A program made the translations under genes and the position numbers. 64,000 nt of DNA, from assembly GCA_036850595.1 (NCBI GenBank), contig CM072151.1:23126097-23190096 (forward strand), given 5' to 3'. A model generated the notes under the pieces. It was given only the letters and a program-made list of their open reading frames with translations, searched no databases and was not told where the DNA came from. This DNA comes from Rhyacichthys aspro (lineage: Eukaryota > Chordata > Actinopteri > Gobiiformes > Rhyacichthyidae). Position 1 is the first letter of the stretch. Every line of letters begins with the position of its first letter. This document shows positions 12,900 through 24,416 of the stretch, in pieces.

Positions 12900-13939
12900 C
12901 AAGAGCTAAAAAAAGATTCTAACAACAGATGGGTGGCCCCTCTGCCCTTCAAGTGTCCACGTCAACGCCTCTCCCAATAACCGCCCCCAAGCATTGAAGC
13001 GGCTCATGTCTCTCAGACGTAGCTTTGACAAAAATCCAGAAATGAGAGGGCCATTTCCTCAAATTCATGGACCAGATGTTTAAGAATGGTCACGCTGAGT
13101 TAGCCCCACCTCTCAGCGAGCACGAAGAACGGTGGTATTTGCCAACATTCGGTGTGTACCGTCCAAAGACACCAAAAAAGATCTGAGTGGTGTTCGATTC
13201 TAGTGTTCAATTCGAGGGTGCTGCGCTCAACGATGTTCTGTTGACTGGGCCCTACCTGAACAACACTTTGCTTGGGGTGCTGATACGTTTCCGCAAAGAA
13301 GCAGTCGCCTTTACGGCCGATATATAACAGATGTTCTATTGTTTCTTAGTCAGAGAAGAAGACAGGAATTTGCTACATTTTTTGTGGTTTAAGGACAATG
13401 GAGAGATGTTATAGATTGCTGCTTGAGAGTCCATATTTTTGGTAATAGCCCGTCACCTGCCGTGGCTATTTATAGTTTACACCAGACCATGCAGAATAAT
13501 GAGAGCCAGGTCGACTCCAATGTTAGAGACTTTGTGATGTGCACCTTCTATGTCGGCGATGGACTGAAGTCCCTGGCCACAGTCGAAGCTGCAGTTGACT
13601 TGTTAAAAAGGACTTAAGATGCTCTATCCAAGTTAAACTTAAGGCTACACAAGATTGCAGCAAACTATAAAAAAGGTCATGGAGGCCTTTCCCTCCAAAG
13701 ACCATGCAAGCGATCTTAAGGATCTGGACCTAGATGCTGATATGGTACCAATGCAACGTAGTCTTGGACTCAACTGGGACTTCCAAACAGACTCTTTTCT
13801 TTTCAGTGTTTCAGAGGAAGTAAAACCCTATACTCCATGTGGCGTCTTATCCACTATCAACAGCCTGTATGACCCTCTTGGGTTTGTAGCTCCAGTGACC
13901 ATCCAAGGCAAAGCTATACTGAGAGAACTAACTGATTAG
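12900..13939 (+). pseudogene. BEL/Pao reverse transcriptase relic
   Basis: Pieces in several frames: a KKIRVVFDSS-like block with LNDVLLTGPYLNN (13175-13265), AVAFTADI with a stop (13305-13330), then FVMCTFYVGDGL with the catalytic YVDD box decayed to YVGD at 13549-13560, and the connection block TPCGVLSTINSLYDPLGFVA (13835-13895). Inactive. Confidence 0.75.
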
Positions 13940-14059
13940 AGTAGTTACCGGAAGAGATGGAAGAAGCCTGGGCATCATGGAGAGCCTCATTGATAGAGCT
14001 GTCCAATCTGTCCATCCCCAGACCTTACACTGATACTTCACCAGCAGCAGCAGTCTGAA

Positions 14060-15106
14060 GAGAACTGTGCGTCTTTTCAGATGCGTCAACAAAAGCTATT
14101 GCTGCTGTGTCATATCTTAAAGTCACAGATGCTGCCGGGAACAATTGCATTGGGTTTGTAATGGGAAAAGCCAAATTACCCCCTTATCCTGAGCATACCG
14201 TGCCAAGGGTGGAACTCTGTGCCGCAGTGCTCGCTGTTGAGTTAGCAGACTTAATTTCATCCAAACTGGACCTTCAGCTTGATGCTACAAGCTTTTACTT
14301 GGATAGCAAGATGGTCCTAGGTCACATTTGCAATGAAAACAGATGCTTTTATGAATAATGCGTATCCGTAAATCTTCCATCCCAAAGCAGTGGTCCTATG
14401 TACCAAAAGACCAAAACCCTGCAGATCATGCAAACTCGATCTGTCGCTGCAGGACATTTGAAACATACCAACTGGCTGACTGGACCTAAGTTTTTGTTGA
14501 CATCAGAACAGAGAATCTCTGGATACACCTACAATCTTATTGATGTCAACTCAGGCCCTGAGATCAGGCCCCTTGTGTCCACTTTAAGCACCACAACATC
14601 TACCAAACAGTTGGGTTCACAAAGATTCAAAGAACACAACAGTAAAGACTTACCTGACAGACCAAGGATGCAGTTGGACCTTCAATCCTCCCCACGCTTC
14701 CCATTTTGGAGGAACATGGGAGCGCATGATCAGCCTTGCAAGGAGGATTCTGGACTCAATGTTCCTTCAGCTGAAAGACAAACTTGCTCATGAAGTACTA
14801 ACGACCTTTATGGCAGACGTTGCAGCAATAATTTATGCCAGGCCTCTTGTTCCTGTCACAACTGATCCTGATGATTCGTTTAAACTCACGCCAGCTGCTT
14901 TTCTTAGACAAAAGGTGATCATTGTGCCTGCCCCTGCAGGAGAGTTTGGAGCTTCAGACAAGTCCAGCACCTTTCTAACACATTTTGGGATATGTGGCAG
15001 AAGCAGTTCCTTCCAACGCTACAGAGTAAGTGGCAGTCCACTCATCCAAATATCAAGCCTGGGAGTTAATCCAGTAACATCTGTATACATATTATGCCTT
15101 TGGTAG
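14060..15106 (+). pseudogene. BEL/Pao RNase H and truncated integrase
   Basis: The RNase H-like region (14075-14480) includes FSDAS, LPPYPEHTVPRVELCAAVLA and FYLDSKMVLGHI. After a LTGPKFLL block the reading jumps to a FGGTWERMISLARRIL-like piece (about 14700-14760) typical of the integrase C-terminal part, with LTPAAFLRQK near 14890. The catalytic core of integrase is missing, so there is an internal deletion. Confidence 0.7.
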
Positions 15107-15629
15107 CATTGTGGGTATTTACTGTTTGTTTGTTTGTTTGTTTGAATATTTTTATTTCACATCATTATTTTGAGTAAACATTTGATTTGTTGAATAAGAA
15201 AACTAAGCTACATATTCATGATATGGCTTTATTACTGTTTGCAGTTTACTGCTGTGCGCCATTGAAAGTTCATATGAAAGTGATTATATATACATAAATT
15301 ACAACTTATTTGATTTCACGTTAAGGCAATAAATATAATAAATAGCTCAAACCTGTGACAGTGTAATAACAATAGAGTCACCAACTTATGCAGACTTGTT
15401 ACATTTATTCTACACTGTGTATTGTGTTTGTGCATTTCGAAAGCGGACTTAGCATTTATTATATATGTATTATGTCTTATTTTTAGTTTCACCTTTTCTT
15501 GCAACATCAATAAACCTGTGGACAAAGAGACAACTGTCTTCAGAGTCTTGATGTCAAGAAGGAGTTTAGCTGACTGTCAAGTTGTATCTAATACATATAG
15601 TGAGGACAGTACACACCCCCTCCCCTCAG
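15107..15629. other. AT-rich stretch after the BEL relic, possible 3' LTR remnant
   Basis: Includes a short (TTTG)n at 15123-15145 and an AATAAA at about 15508-15513 followed by T- and G-containing sequence. This could be a decayed BEL LTR, but no partner copy was seen on the 5' side. Confidence 0.3.
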
Positions 15630-16050
15630 AAACCTTGGATTCATCTTTGACCCCACCCTCTCTTTCAGACCCAACATTTTGCCCCGTCACCAAGACAGCC
15701 TTCTTCCACCTCAAAAACATTGCCCGCCTCTTCCCCACCCTCTTCACATCTGCTGCTAAAACCCTGATCCACGCTTTTTTTCCCCTCTAGCTTCTACTAC
15801 TGCAATAGCCTTCTTTATGGAGTCCCTTCATCTGACCTACAAAAAGTGCAATATGTGCAGAACTCTGCTGCTCACCTCCTCACCCATACCTGCTCATGGA
15901 ACCACATCACCTCTGTCCTCCAACAGCTCCACTGGCTCCCCATCCAACAACACCTCTATTTCAAGATCCTCCTCGTCGCCTACAAAGCCTTCTATAACCA
16001 GCCCCCCACCCCACCCCTTACCTCACAGACCTTCCTTTTAATTAAATTAT
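15630..16050 (+). pseudogene. LINE RT C-terminal fragment (CR1/L2-like)
   Basis: Broken frames give the C-terminal pattern of CR1/L2-type fish LINEs: LGFIFDPTLSF, KTAFFHLKNIARLFPTL, LIHAFF, YCN, then LQYVQNSAAHLLTHT, WNHITSVLQQLHWLP and FKILLVAYKAF. It probably belongs to the same element as 10230-10610. Confidence 0.7.
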
Positions 16051-16067
16051 AACTGAACAAAAAGGCA

Positions 16068-17301
16068 CTAGCAGGTTAATTCATATAAATATTTAGGTGT
16101 TCATTTTGATTCTCACTTTCAGTGGACCGTTCAGGTGGACTACCTCTGTTCCAAAATTAGTCAGCACCTGCATTTTTTAAGGCGGCTGAGGGCCCATGGT
16201 GTTGACAGGAACATAATGCTCCTCTTTTATTGGACATGCATTGAATCTATGATCAGATATGGAATTACCACATGGTTTGGGAATCTGTCAGTTAAACTTA
16301 AGTCAAACATTGCAAATTTAATAGAAAGCTGGGAAAATTATGGGCATGTCTCCTTCACTCTCTCTTCAAGACATTTTTGAGGAGACAGCAATTAAACGGT
16401 AGCCTGGCCAGCCAGACCGACTTTCTCATTGTATTACATACAGAGAAAGTTAGTCTGGAATCGCCCAATCTGCCCCCGATTTCCTGTACCGGCGCTTTCT
16501 TTCCGACCAATCGTAGCGAGGGAGGCGGGATTTTGTTTCGCGTCATATTGAGCGCGAGAAAACAGTAGCAGGTTTCGGTAGCTTACAACGATCGAAATAA
16601 GCACTAAACTCGATATTACACCCCGTGTCCTCAGATTTTTCTGACAAAAACAACAGAAGTCATTCACCGTCACCGAAGCATCTTCTCTCTCGAGCCACGC
16701 TGGTGTACACTATGGTTTGTTGACAACTAGAATAAGTTTCGCTTTCCTTACGTCACATCCGTGGCTTCTCTGATTGGTTCACTCAGCGAGCGTTAGTTCT
16801 GCCCATGGTCCTGCCTTGAAATCCTGTTTAAATCCATCGATCCCAGACTAACTTTCTCTGTATGTAATACAAAGAGAAAGTCGGTCTGGCTGGCCAGGCT
16901 AATTAAACGGGGCCAGAGAATAACAAATGATGTTAGTCACATTGTGAGTGATCAATTCGACCTGATGCCCTCCGGTAAAAGGTACAGGATACCAAATTGT
17001 AGACTGAATCGGTATAAGCATTCACTTATTCCTCTTTCAGTTTCATTGATGAATCGAAACAAAGTGTTGTAAATTATTATTATTAACTTATTATACTTAT
17101 TATACTTTTTCTTTGGAATATGTGCAATAGATCTCGGATCATCAGGTGTCTGGATGAATTGTTGTATGTATTTTTATAATGATTGTCTGCTACAAATGAA
17201 TTTATTGGTAATGTTTGGCTGTGTCTGCTTTACGCCCATTTGATGTCTAAGACAAATTTCTCCTTTGGGAGACAATAAAGGCTTATCTTATCTTATCTTA
17301 G
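16068..17301 (+). pseudogene. LINE 3' end interrupted by a MITE
   Basis: KYLGVHFDSHFQW, HFLRRLRAHGVDRNIMLLFY and YGITTWFGNLSVKLKS (16090-16310) are the C-terminal part of a fish LINE. The frame is interrupted by the MITE at 16400-16901 and resumes at 16911 with LMPSGKRYRIPNCRLNRYKH. The element ends with AATAAAGG and a (TCTTA)n tail at about 17273-17301, the short-tandem 3' tail common in CR1/L2/Rex-type LINEs. Confidence 0.75.
16391..16910. mobile_element. MITE with 9-bp TSD, copy 2 (502 bp)
   Basis: Element 16400-16901, inverted relative to copy 1, flanked by ATTAAACGG at 16391-16399 and 16902-16910. It interrupts the reading frame of a LINE; removing the element and one duplication restores continuity of that relic. 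Confidence 0.9.
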
Positions 17302-17950
17302 TAGTCTGATTATTGGGTGTAATAGTGTATAAAGTTACTGATGGTGAGTACCAGACACCACCTCTGTGGCATGGGCCAAAAATGATGTGCATGTCCCCTG
17401 ACTATAAATCAATGTATAATGTATATCTATGGAATTAAACACAAGGTTGCTTTTCCTTATACCAAAATGTAGTTCGGTATGAACAATGTAAACCATTTTA
17501 GTAATATTTTGTAATCTAGGCTTTGAAAATTACTAGGCAATAAAATCACAAATTTTACTCATGATGTTGTTCAAACAATAGCCAGTAAAAAATATTATAA
17601 CATTGTGTTAAATGCCCCAAAATACAGGAAATTACATCTGTTTTGTTAAAAATTTCGTGATGACACGAGGACAATGAACGTAAAACCACAGAAAAAAATG
17701 GAAGCCAAAAAACAACAGAGTATAGAAGAAGTCTTGGACAAGAACAAAGAGCTAAAGAGTGCTAAAAAGCTGTCAATGTGCAATCCTCTTTTTAATTATT
17801 CTACATATATGTCTGGACATCGGTAATTACTAATCCCATGGCTAACTATTGTGCAGGATGAGGATTGCTCATTCACATTAACTAATTGATATGTATACTT
17901 ACTCTAATCCCAATGTCAGACTCTGTAACACAATTTTGTGGTCAATTATG
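17302..17950. other. Intron sequence, nothing identified
   Basis: AT-rich sequence between the LINE tail and the second TTAA MITE; no ORF or repeat recognised. Confidence 0.5.
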
Positions 17951-18910
17951 TTAAAGGTCCCATATTATGCTAAATTGACTTTTCTGAGCTTTTAACCATG
18001 TTACGTTGTTTCTACCTCAAACACATACCCAAAGTTGTGTTTTGTTTCATTCGCGCATGTTTAAGTAATTTATTTAGTTTGAGCTACAGTCCTTTCAACA
18101 AGCTGTTTCACGCAATGACGTCAATATGTGAAATAAACCACTCCTCTCCAGGAAGTGCTCCTCCACACTCTTCCTGCCCCTCTCTCCTGCACTGTCAACA
18201 AGTGCCGTGCTCTGCAGCTCTGACGCACAAAGAAGCATCGCTGCTACTGTGTTAGCTTACTTACTGTCAGCAACATGTATTACTAACAAGTATTACTGCA
18301 TAGCTCTACATATTGCTAGGCTACTTTATTATAGTTCTTTCAATACACTGCACACCAGCTACCTTAGGAGTCTCTAGGCAGCATACATTCTCAACTTCAG
18401 TAGGCATTGTACGGTCATTTCCACATGTGCACCTATAAACAGAAGCAGTTAACACGTGCTATGCTACGGGCTACACCATAGAAACATACACAATAAATAG
18501 TTTCTCATTTACCAAGCAGAAACGTCTTGTAGAAGCCTTCAAGGTCTTTGTGTTTGCTCATGTTCTTCAAACTCAGAGTCAGACTCTGGGTCGAAGATAT
18601 ACGGCTCAGTTACTCTCAAAGCCATTGCTGAAAAAGTTATTACTACGATGTACCGAGTTTACTTCAGTCTGTTTCCAGCGGCAGCACTGGCATGACGTCA
18701 TGAGTGGGCGGAGCCAACACGGAAGAGCTGAGCCTTAAAGTGACAGCGCCAAATCAGACCATTCACTTTGGACTCATGATGAGAGTTCATCCAAAGCGCT
18801 TGTATAGGATCATTATTGTGTGTTTCATGTTGCAAAACATGATATGGTAACCTAAATGTATCCAAAATACACTGTATAATGTTCAAAATAGTATAATATA
18901 GGACCTTTAA
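17951..18910. mobile_element. TTAA-flanked MITE, copy 2 (952 bp)
   Basis: Body 17955-18906 with TTAA at 17951-17954 and 18907-18910, same orientation as the copy at 1002-1953. The two are co-linear; the clearest difference is a short segment near 18680-18720 versus 1725-1775, where they have different sequence around the TGACGTCATGAG motif. It ends about 120 bp before the acceptor of the large ARHGAP39 exon. Confidence 0.85.
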
Positions 18911-19028
18911 ATGTTGCTCTAAAATCTAAAAGAAATTGTGCAGTTTATTGTCTGAAGCTAATAGGAGATCATTGATTACCTTGACTAATAAGGTCTGAAT
19001 GTTGTCCTGTCAGAACTTCTCCTTTCAG

Positions 19029-20259
19029 GTGGAACACTGGGACAAAAGAGCGAATGCTGATCAAGGTGACAGACCGAGAGCCCAGTTTTTTGGCCCACCA
19101 GGACAATGGCTACACCCCCTGTGAGCCTTCCACCCCTGGAGCCCATGGTCGCACACGTCGCTCTTCGGGGGGTAACGGCCCTGAACTTGATGGCTCACCA
19201 GTCATCTACACAGATCGTCGCCAGTCTCCATTCCTGAAGCGTGCTGAGCTTGGTGGGACAGGCCCCAACCGATGCTCCTCGGCTGACTCTCAGCCCCCTT
19301 CACCTCGCTATGCCTATGAGCCTCCTCTTTATGAGGAGCCCCCCTCAGAGTACCAGCCCCCTCCTATCTACGAGGAGCCACCCACCGACATGCACCTTTC
19401 TGACACCTCCTCCCTGTATGGTTCTGGCAAGTCCCCCGCACGCAAGAGCTCTGCCCCCCTCTACCACTCCCCTAAACAGGGCCAGTCTCCTTATGGCCAA
19501 CTGGTCCTTACCCGACAGAAATGTCCTGAGAAGACCCAGAGTCTGGAGTATAGTCCAGTGGGGAAGGAATATGTCAAACAGCTGGTGTACGTAGAACAGT
19601 CATCTTCCAGCCCACGCTTTAAGACTGCAGACCGCCTGTTGCGCTATGGTACCACAGGGGGCTACGGGGGATCCTATGGGGGCTCCTTCACGCTTCAGCA
19701 CAGCCAATCTCTGATCAGGGACCCCCGTCTGCTGATGGACTACAGCAGAGAGGGGATTGAGAGTCAGAAGCTGCTATATGAGGACTCAATATCGTGGTCG
19801 TCCAGCCAGACTCACACCATGTCCTCCTCCACCATGGGCTCTGGGCCTTTCTCTCCAGGGGGGAACCGCAAACGGAAGAATCGTAAGCCCTCCCTTCCCC
19901 AGGAACTGGCACGGTGCGGGGCCGCTGAGGGGGACACACCTCCTACGCCATCAGAGGCCATGCTGGCTCAGGTTCGGCTGGCCTGGGAGGCCCAGCAAGT
20001 CATGAAGCAGAGGAGCAGCTGGGACTCAGGGCAGGGAGGGGGCTCAAAAGACGGCTATGAGAGCGATGGTGCTGTGCCTCTACCCCTGCCTGGACCTGTG
20101 GTCAGGGCCTTCAGCGAGGATGAGGGCTTGGCTCAGACTGAGCACCACTGGAAACGCAGTACCTTTGACCGACTGGGCTTCCCTCAGGCCCTGTTGGAGA
20201 AGAGCCTGTCTGTCCAGACCAACCTGGCTTCCCCAGAGCCCTACCTGCACCCCTCACAG
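19029..20259 (+). CDS. arhgap39: ARHGAP39 large central exon (Pro/Ser-rich linker)
   Basis: Acceptor ctcctttcag|G, donor CCCTCACAG|gtcggc; it enters in phase 2, matching the exon at 333-740, and ends in phase 0. It encodes 410 codons of low-complexity linker: tyrosine/proline-rich repeats of the PPLYEEPP / PPIYEEPP type near residues 90-120, a basic stretch RKRKNRKPSLP, and a C-terminal conserved block (VQTNLASPEPYLHPSQ) just before the MyTH4 region. The PPxY-like motifs are plausible WW ligands, possibly intramolecular (inference). The first codons (RWNTGTKERMLIKV) match the family directly after the WW linker. Confidence 0.95.
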
Positions 20260-20567
20260 GTCGGCTGTGTTCTTTTCTTACTACTTTTAGTCCTAGTTCT
20301 CTCTGTGTGCCTTCAACCTGAAATTATTACTCAGTTTAAATCTATAACATGATCCTTGACCTTTTTCAAAGACTGAACTTGTATAGAGTTCATGGAAGGA
20401 GCTACAGTCAGTGCTCCTGCTTTAGGCCTTTGAAGGAGAATAGCATGGGGGCAATTTTGAAATGGCTGTGTGGGAGTGATGCTGCCTGAAATCTCACTGT
20501 TACCTAACTGTTGTTGAGCTGCAGCAGCTCAGACCCCTGTCATTCTCTGTTTTTTTGTTGTTTGTAG

Positions 20568-20732
20568 TCTGAAGACCTTGGAGCGTGTGCCCAGTTTGAG
20601 GCCAGCCGGAATGCCAGGAATATGATGGCAAGTGCAAGCTGTGGAGTTTTTCCTGAATTCTCTTTAAGAAAGCCTTCCTCAGAGACCGACATTGAGAACT
20701 GGGCCTCCAAGCACTTCAACAAACACACACAG
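20568..20732 (+). CDS. arhgap39: ARHGAP39 exon leading into MyTH4
   Basis: Acceptor tttgtag|TCT, donor CACACACAG|gtacac; phase 0 to 0, 55 codons. It encodes SEDLGACAQFEAS... and ends with the conserved block TDIENWASKHFNKHTQ that begins the MyTH4 region. Flanking introns are short (308 and 505 bp). Confidence 0.95.
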
Positions 20733-21237
20733 GTACACAACCATCACACACACCTGGGTAGGTTTACAGGCGTATTTAAAAGATAAAAAAGGTCATGCTG
20801 TAAAATATATGAGAAAACAAGAAAAGTATAACTATATGTAAACTTTTCATGAGGACAAGTCTTAATTATCTAATGTATTATTGTTGTATTATTATTATTG
20901 TATTATTATTGATGTGTCTATTTGTTAATTTGTTGGGACGATTTAACGACGAATAAACTAATGTCTTCCATTTTTGTCATGAGGCATTTAGGCAGTTCCA
21001 TACGTATTAAATATTCAATGCGTCTGTTTCAGTTTCAAAGAAAGGTTAATAGAACATATAGTGGATGTGGTTCATTTGCTGACTGCAGGCACCTAGTGCA
21101 ATCATTGATTGAATAGACTAATAGTGAATAGACTAATGATATTTTGGGTGATTCTCAGGTCTGTCCTGTTAGCCTTAAAGGTCACACTTGTAGACACCTC
21201 TAGATTGTGCCTCTAAGGTTTGATGTGTTTGTTTCAG

Positions 21238-21423
21238 GGTCTGTTCAGGAGAAAAGTGTCCATTGCTAATATGCTGGCCTGGAGCAGTGAGCCCATAAAG
21301 AAGCCTATGATTGTGACTTCAGACCGGACTGTGAAGAAGGAGGCTGTAGAAATCTTCAAACTAATCCAGACCTACATGGGAGACCGCCGGTCCAAAGTTG
21401 ACCCCCTAAATGTGGCTCTGGAG
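21238..21423 (+). CDS. arhgap39: ARHGAP39 exon, MyTH4 N-terminal half
   Basis: Acceptor gtttcag|GGT, donor CTGGAG|gtctgt; phase 0 to 0, 62 codons. The product runs GLFRRKVSIANMLAWSS ... DRRSKVDPLNVALE, the first half of a MyTH4 domain, a helical module linked to microtubule and adaptor binding in unconventional myosins and in this RhoGAP family. Translation past 21423 into KTKCTRK is intron read-through. Confidence 0.95.
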
Positions 21424-22653
21424 GTCTGTAAGACAAAATGTACAAGGAAAATAACAAAGTTCCACAAGCCATAACTTTCGAACTGTTTGGCCAGATGAAT
21501 AAGACAGACATGGTTCTACTTTGTGTCTTTAGTCTTTAACCTGTAAAATGTGTGGTCCTATGTTGTATATTTTTATTAAGTTATGGCCTGCTGAAAACTG
21601 TAAATGTAAAACTAATTTCATACTTTGAGCTTAAATGTCTTCACAACAATCCTAGATTTTTTATATGATAAACACTTGTATACTACTACTTCATCACTCA
21701 ACAAGGCCTTTATCTAGAATTAGGCATTAAACATTGTTTTTCAAATTAATTTTGCCAAGGTATGACACAATCCATCTTGATAAATCATTTGAAAAGCATT
21801 GCCTTCTTTCAAAGCTTTTCTTGAATATGTTCTGGGTGACCTCCACACCTCCAGAGACAGGTTAAATATGTCAAGCTAGTTATAAATTGTAGTGCCATTA
21901 TTTACTGGTTAAAAGTACATGGCCTCTCAGCAAACATTATATGTATTTATCATATGCTTTGATTTGTTTTAATCAATGATTTGTCAAAAGATGGATTAGT
22001 AAGCAGTAAATTGTGTTCCAAACACCCTCTGGACTGAGATGAGCTGAGTGCCGCTGAATTGTTTGTGCATAAGGCACGAAAGGAGTCACATAAAGACTGC
22101 AATTATGCGTACAGATGATTTTGTAGTTTGTGGTGTACAATCATCCACCGTCAAGTTAGTTGTCGATCATTCGCGGCCCCAGACCCACACAGCCTTAACC
22201 AGGAGCTCTTAAGGAAAGTAAAATGAGTAAAGTGCATCATGAGGAAAAAAAAATGAAGCAAAAAAACATCCTCTCAGAGCTACGTGGCACAACAACGAGC
22301 AAAATCTATTGACCCAAAGGGGGAAAACACACATCAGTGAGTCACAGGGTTGTAGTGACTGATTTTTCTGCAGTCAAATGGTAGAAATATGTTAGAAGAC
22401 ATGTCTCCCATTGCAAATTTAAGCACATTTCCTTACTTTGCGTTTTTAACTGGATTTCTGTGTGTTTGTCCAAGTCAGGGTAGCTATTATCCAGTATCCA
22501 GTATCCAGTGGCCTGTTTGATCTGTAATTGGCTTGCAAAAAACCCCCACCAGCATTCAGAATGAGAAAAAATTATGAAAAAAGGCCAAATAAATATAAAA
22601 AATGTGCATTTGCATAGACCATGCAATTTTTTTCTGTCTGATGTTATGTTATT
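21424..22653 (+). other. ARHGAP39 intron sequence, nothing identified
   Basis: AT-rich, no coding signal. A tandem duplication of about 8 bp (ATCCAGT) lies near 22490-22508. Confidence 0.5.
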
Positions 22654-23131
22654 GTTGCAGCAAGGGCTGGGCAATATTCGAAAAATTCATACATTCATGC
22701 TATGATTTTTCTATGAATCCATTTCACTATTATTTTCTGTTTTAAAATAATGTCTTTAGAACATTATACAAATGTATGTAACCAAAAATAAAAACATATT
22801 AGTTTAACACCCCCTAATTTGTTTATAATGAATATTTTGAAACATCCAGATTATTAAGAGTCCCACGGTGCGCACTCTGATTTTAAGCCGCTGTCAGACC
22901 AAACTAGAGATGGCAACCAAGCGAAACATTTGAGGGACTTTAAACTGAACATTCTGTTCCAGTCATATGGTTGGTTGAGCAATTGTCACTGTCATTGGCT
23001 TTTCATGTCATCTGTCAAATGGAAAAATATAGACGGAAACTTTAGATCAAAGTTATATTGACCTTCTCCAAAATGTCTATTGAGACATCCTGTATATCAT
23101 TATTGTTTTATCTCCCAGCCCTAGTTGCAGC
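22654..23131. mobile_element. hAT-type MITE with 8-bp TSD
   Basis: Element 22662-23123 bounded by inverted ends AAGGGCTGGG and CCCAGCCCTA and flanked by a perfect 8-bp duplication GTTGCAGC (22654-22661 and 23124-23131). The 8-bp duplication and terminal motif are typical of hAT transposons. No transposase ORF. Confidence 0.8.
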
Positions 23132-23577
23132 CACATTTAAATTCTTCAACAATTGTTGTTGTATAGCGGGAACACTGGTCCAAGTTTTCTTGCACAAGAG
23201 AGAATGAACCTATTGAGGCCACAGTGCTCTGCTCAGACAAATACTACATTTATGTGATCTGGTATTTAACAGCATTCAGATTTTGTTGAAAAGAGAAAAG
23301 AAGCAAAGAGCAAACCTGACTTTTTGTAGCGTTAAATGCGAAACCAGCATATCAATGCTACAAAATCAGAAAAATGTTTTCCTAATGCCACAACTGCACA
23401 CATAAGCACATGAAAACATTATAGTAGTAGTAGACTAACTTTCTTTTTAAACCGTTTAAACACTTTCCTTCAGACCTTTGCAAACAGCATTAACTTGTTA
23501 CTGATTGTAAACTCCATTAAAACCTTCCCCATTCACAAGCATTTGCCTTTTTCTACTGGTGTCTTCATGTGTTTCAG

Positions 23578-23791
23578 GTTGTGGTGCGTGGGTGGAGCAA
23601 TCAGGGTTTGCGTGATGAGCTGTACATCCAACTGTGTCGACAGACCACAGAGAATTTCCGCTATGACAGCCTGGAGAGGGGCTGGGAGCTCATGGCTATC
23701 TGCCTGGCCTTTTTCCCCCCTACCCCTCGCTTCCATACCTACTTGGAGGGCTACATCTACCGCCACATGGACCCCCTCAACGACACTAAGG
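23578..23791 (+). CDS. arhgap39: ARHGAP39 exon, MyTH4 core
   Basis: Acceptor gtgtttcag|GTT, donor ACTAAGG|gtgagg; enters in phase 0 and ends with one base of a Gly codon. It contains the MyTH4 hallmark run RDELYIQLCRQTTENF followed by RGWELMAICLAFFPPTPRF and LEGYIYRHMDPLNDTK. The same DNA read in the other forward frame or on the minus strand gives only shadow ORFs. Confidence 0.95.
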
Positions 23792-24342
23792 GTGAGGCTG
23801 GACACATGCAGACACATGTTCACTGTGCTTTCCTGTCATACTTATTCTGATCTATATTATCACTGATGTTGCGTTACTTTTGAAATTAACTTAACCCTAA
23901 CCCAATGTAAACTGTTACTTTTTAACTGCTCTTAAAAACATGTTACATTGCTGCATTACAGTTAGAGTACTCGTGCATTTCTAAAATCAGAACAGAAGTT
24001 CAACATGGAGTCTATAACATGTTGCATGCATGCTTTTTGTATTTAAACGGTAATGAAAATTTTGATATAGAACTGTCACAGGCAGCAGTGCAACATTTTG
24101 TCCTGCAAATGGAGTGGAGACAGACTCCAATCAGCTTCTTAGATCAAAAGCAGCGCAGCGATCACCTCATGAGAATAGAGTTTGCTGTAACAATGATCAT
24201 AACGCATTCACTCTGTAAAGATTGTGCAGAATCAAAAAAGAAGCTTGTTGAGAGACACACCTCCACCACTATATTCTGTATGACATTCACACATACTCTT
24301 CACAAGGCACAAGTTTAGATTTTTCTCTTTGTTGTGGTCCAG

Positions 24343-24416
24343 GAGTGGCCATCAGCAGCTATGCGAAATACTGCCACAGGAAGCTGACAAAGGCGGCGCT
24401 GACTGGAGCCAAAAAG
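24343..24416 (+). CDS. arhgap39: ARHGAP39 short exon, end of MyTH4
   Basis: A 74-bp exon between ttgtggtccag|GA and GCCAAAAAG|gtacct. Its first two bases complete the Gly codon opened at 23791. It encodes VAISSYAKYCHRKLTKAALT followed by GAKK, the last helix of MyTH4. The splice phase and its agreement with the family make the short exon secure. Confidence 0.92.

Larger units (their letters stand above)
10620..15106 (+). mobile_element. Degraded BEL/Pao LTR retrotransposon (internal region)
   Basis: Domain order gag, zinc knuckle, protease, RT, RNase H, integrase remnant, all on the plus strand. No convincing LTR pair or primer-binding site was found, so the limits are those of recognisable coding. 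Several frameshifts and stops make it inactive. Confidence 0.8.

Noticed and set aside
10600..15629. LTR pair for the BEL/Pao element
   Set aside because: No repeated sequence was found on both sides and no primer-binding site is visible near 10620, so LTRs were not annotated.
1002..18906. The two 952-bp repeats as LTRs of one 18-kb retroelement or provirus
   Set aside because: Each copy has its own inverted ends and its own TTAA duplication, neither shows a primer-binding site or polypurine tract inside, and the sequence between them is host intron with several unrelated elements.
19241..20290. Alternative-frame ORFs over the large ARHGAP39 exon
   Set aside because: The frame 19030-20259 matches the gene family and the splice phases; the others are by-products of GC-rich coding sequence.
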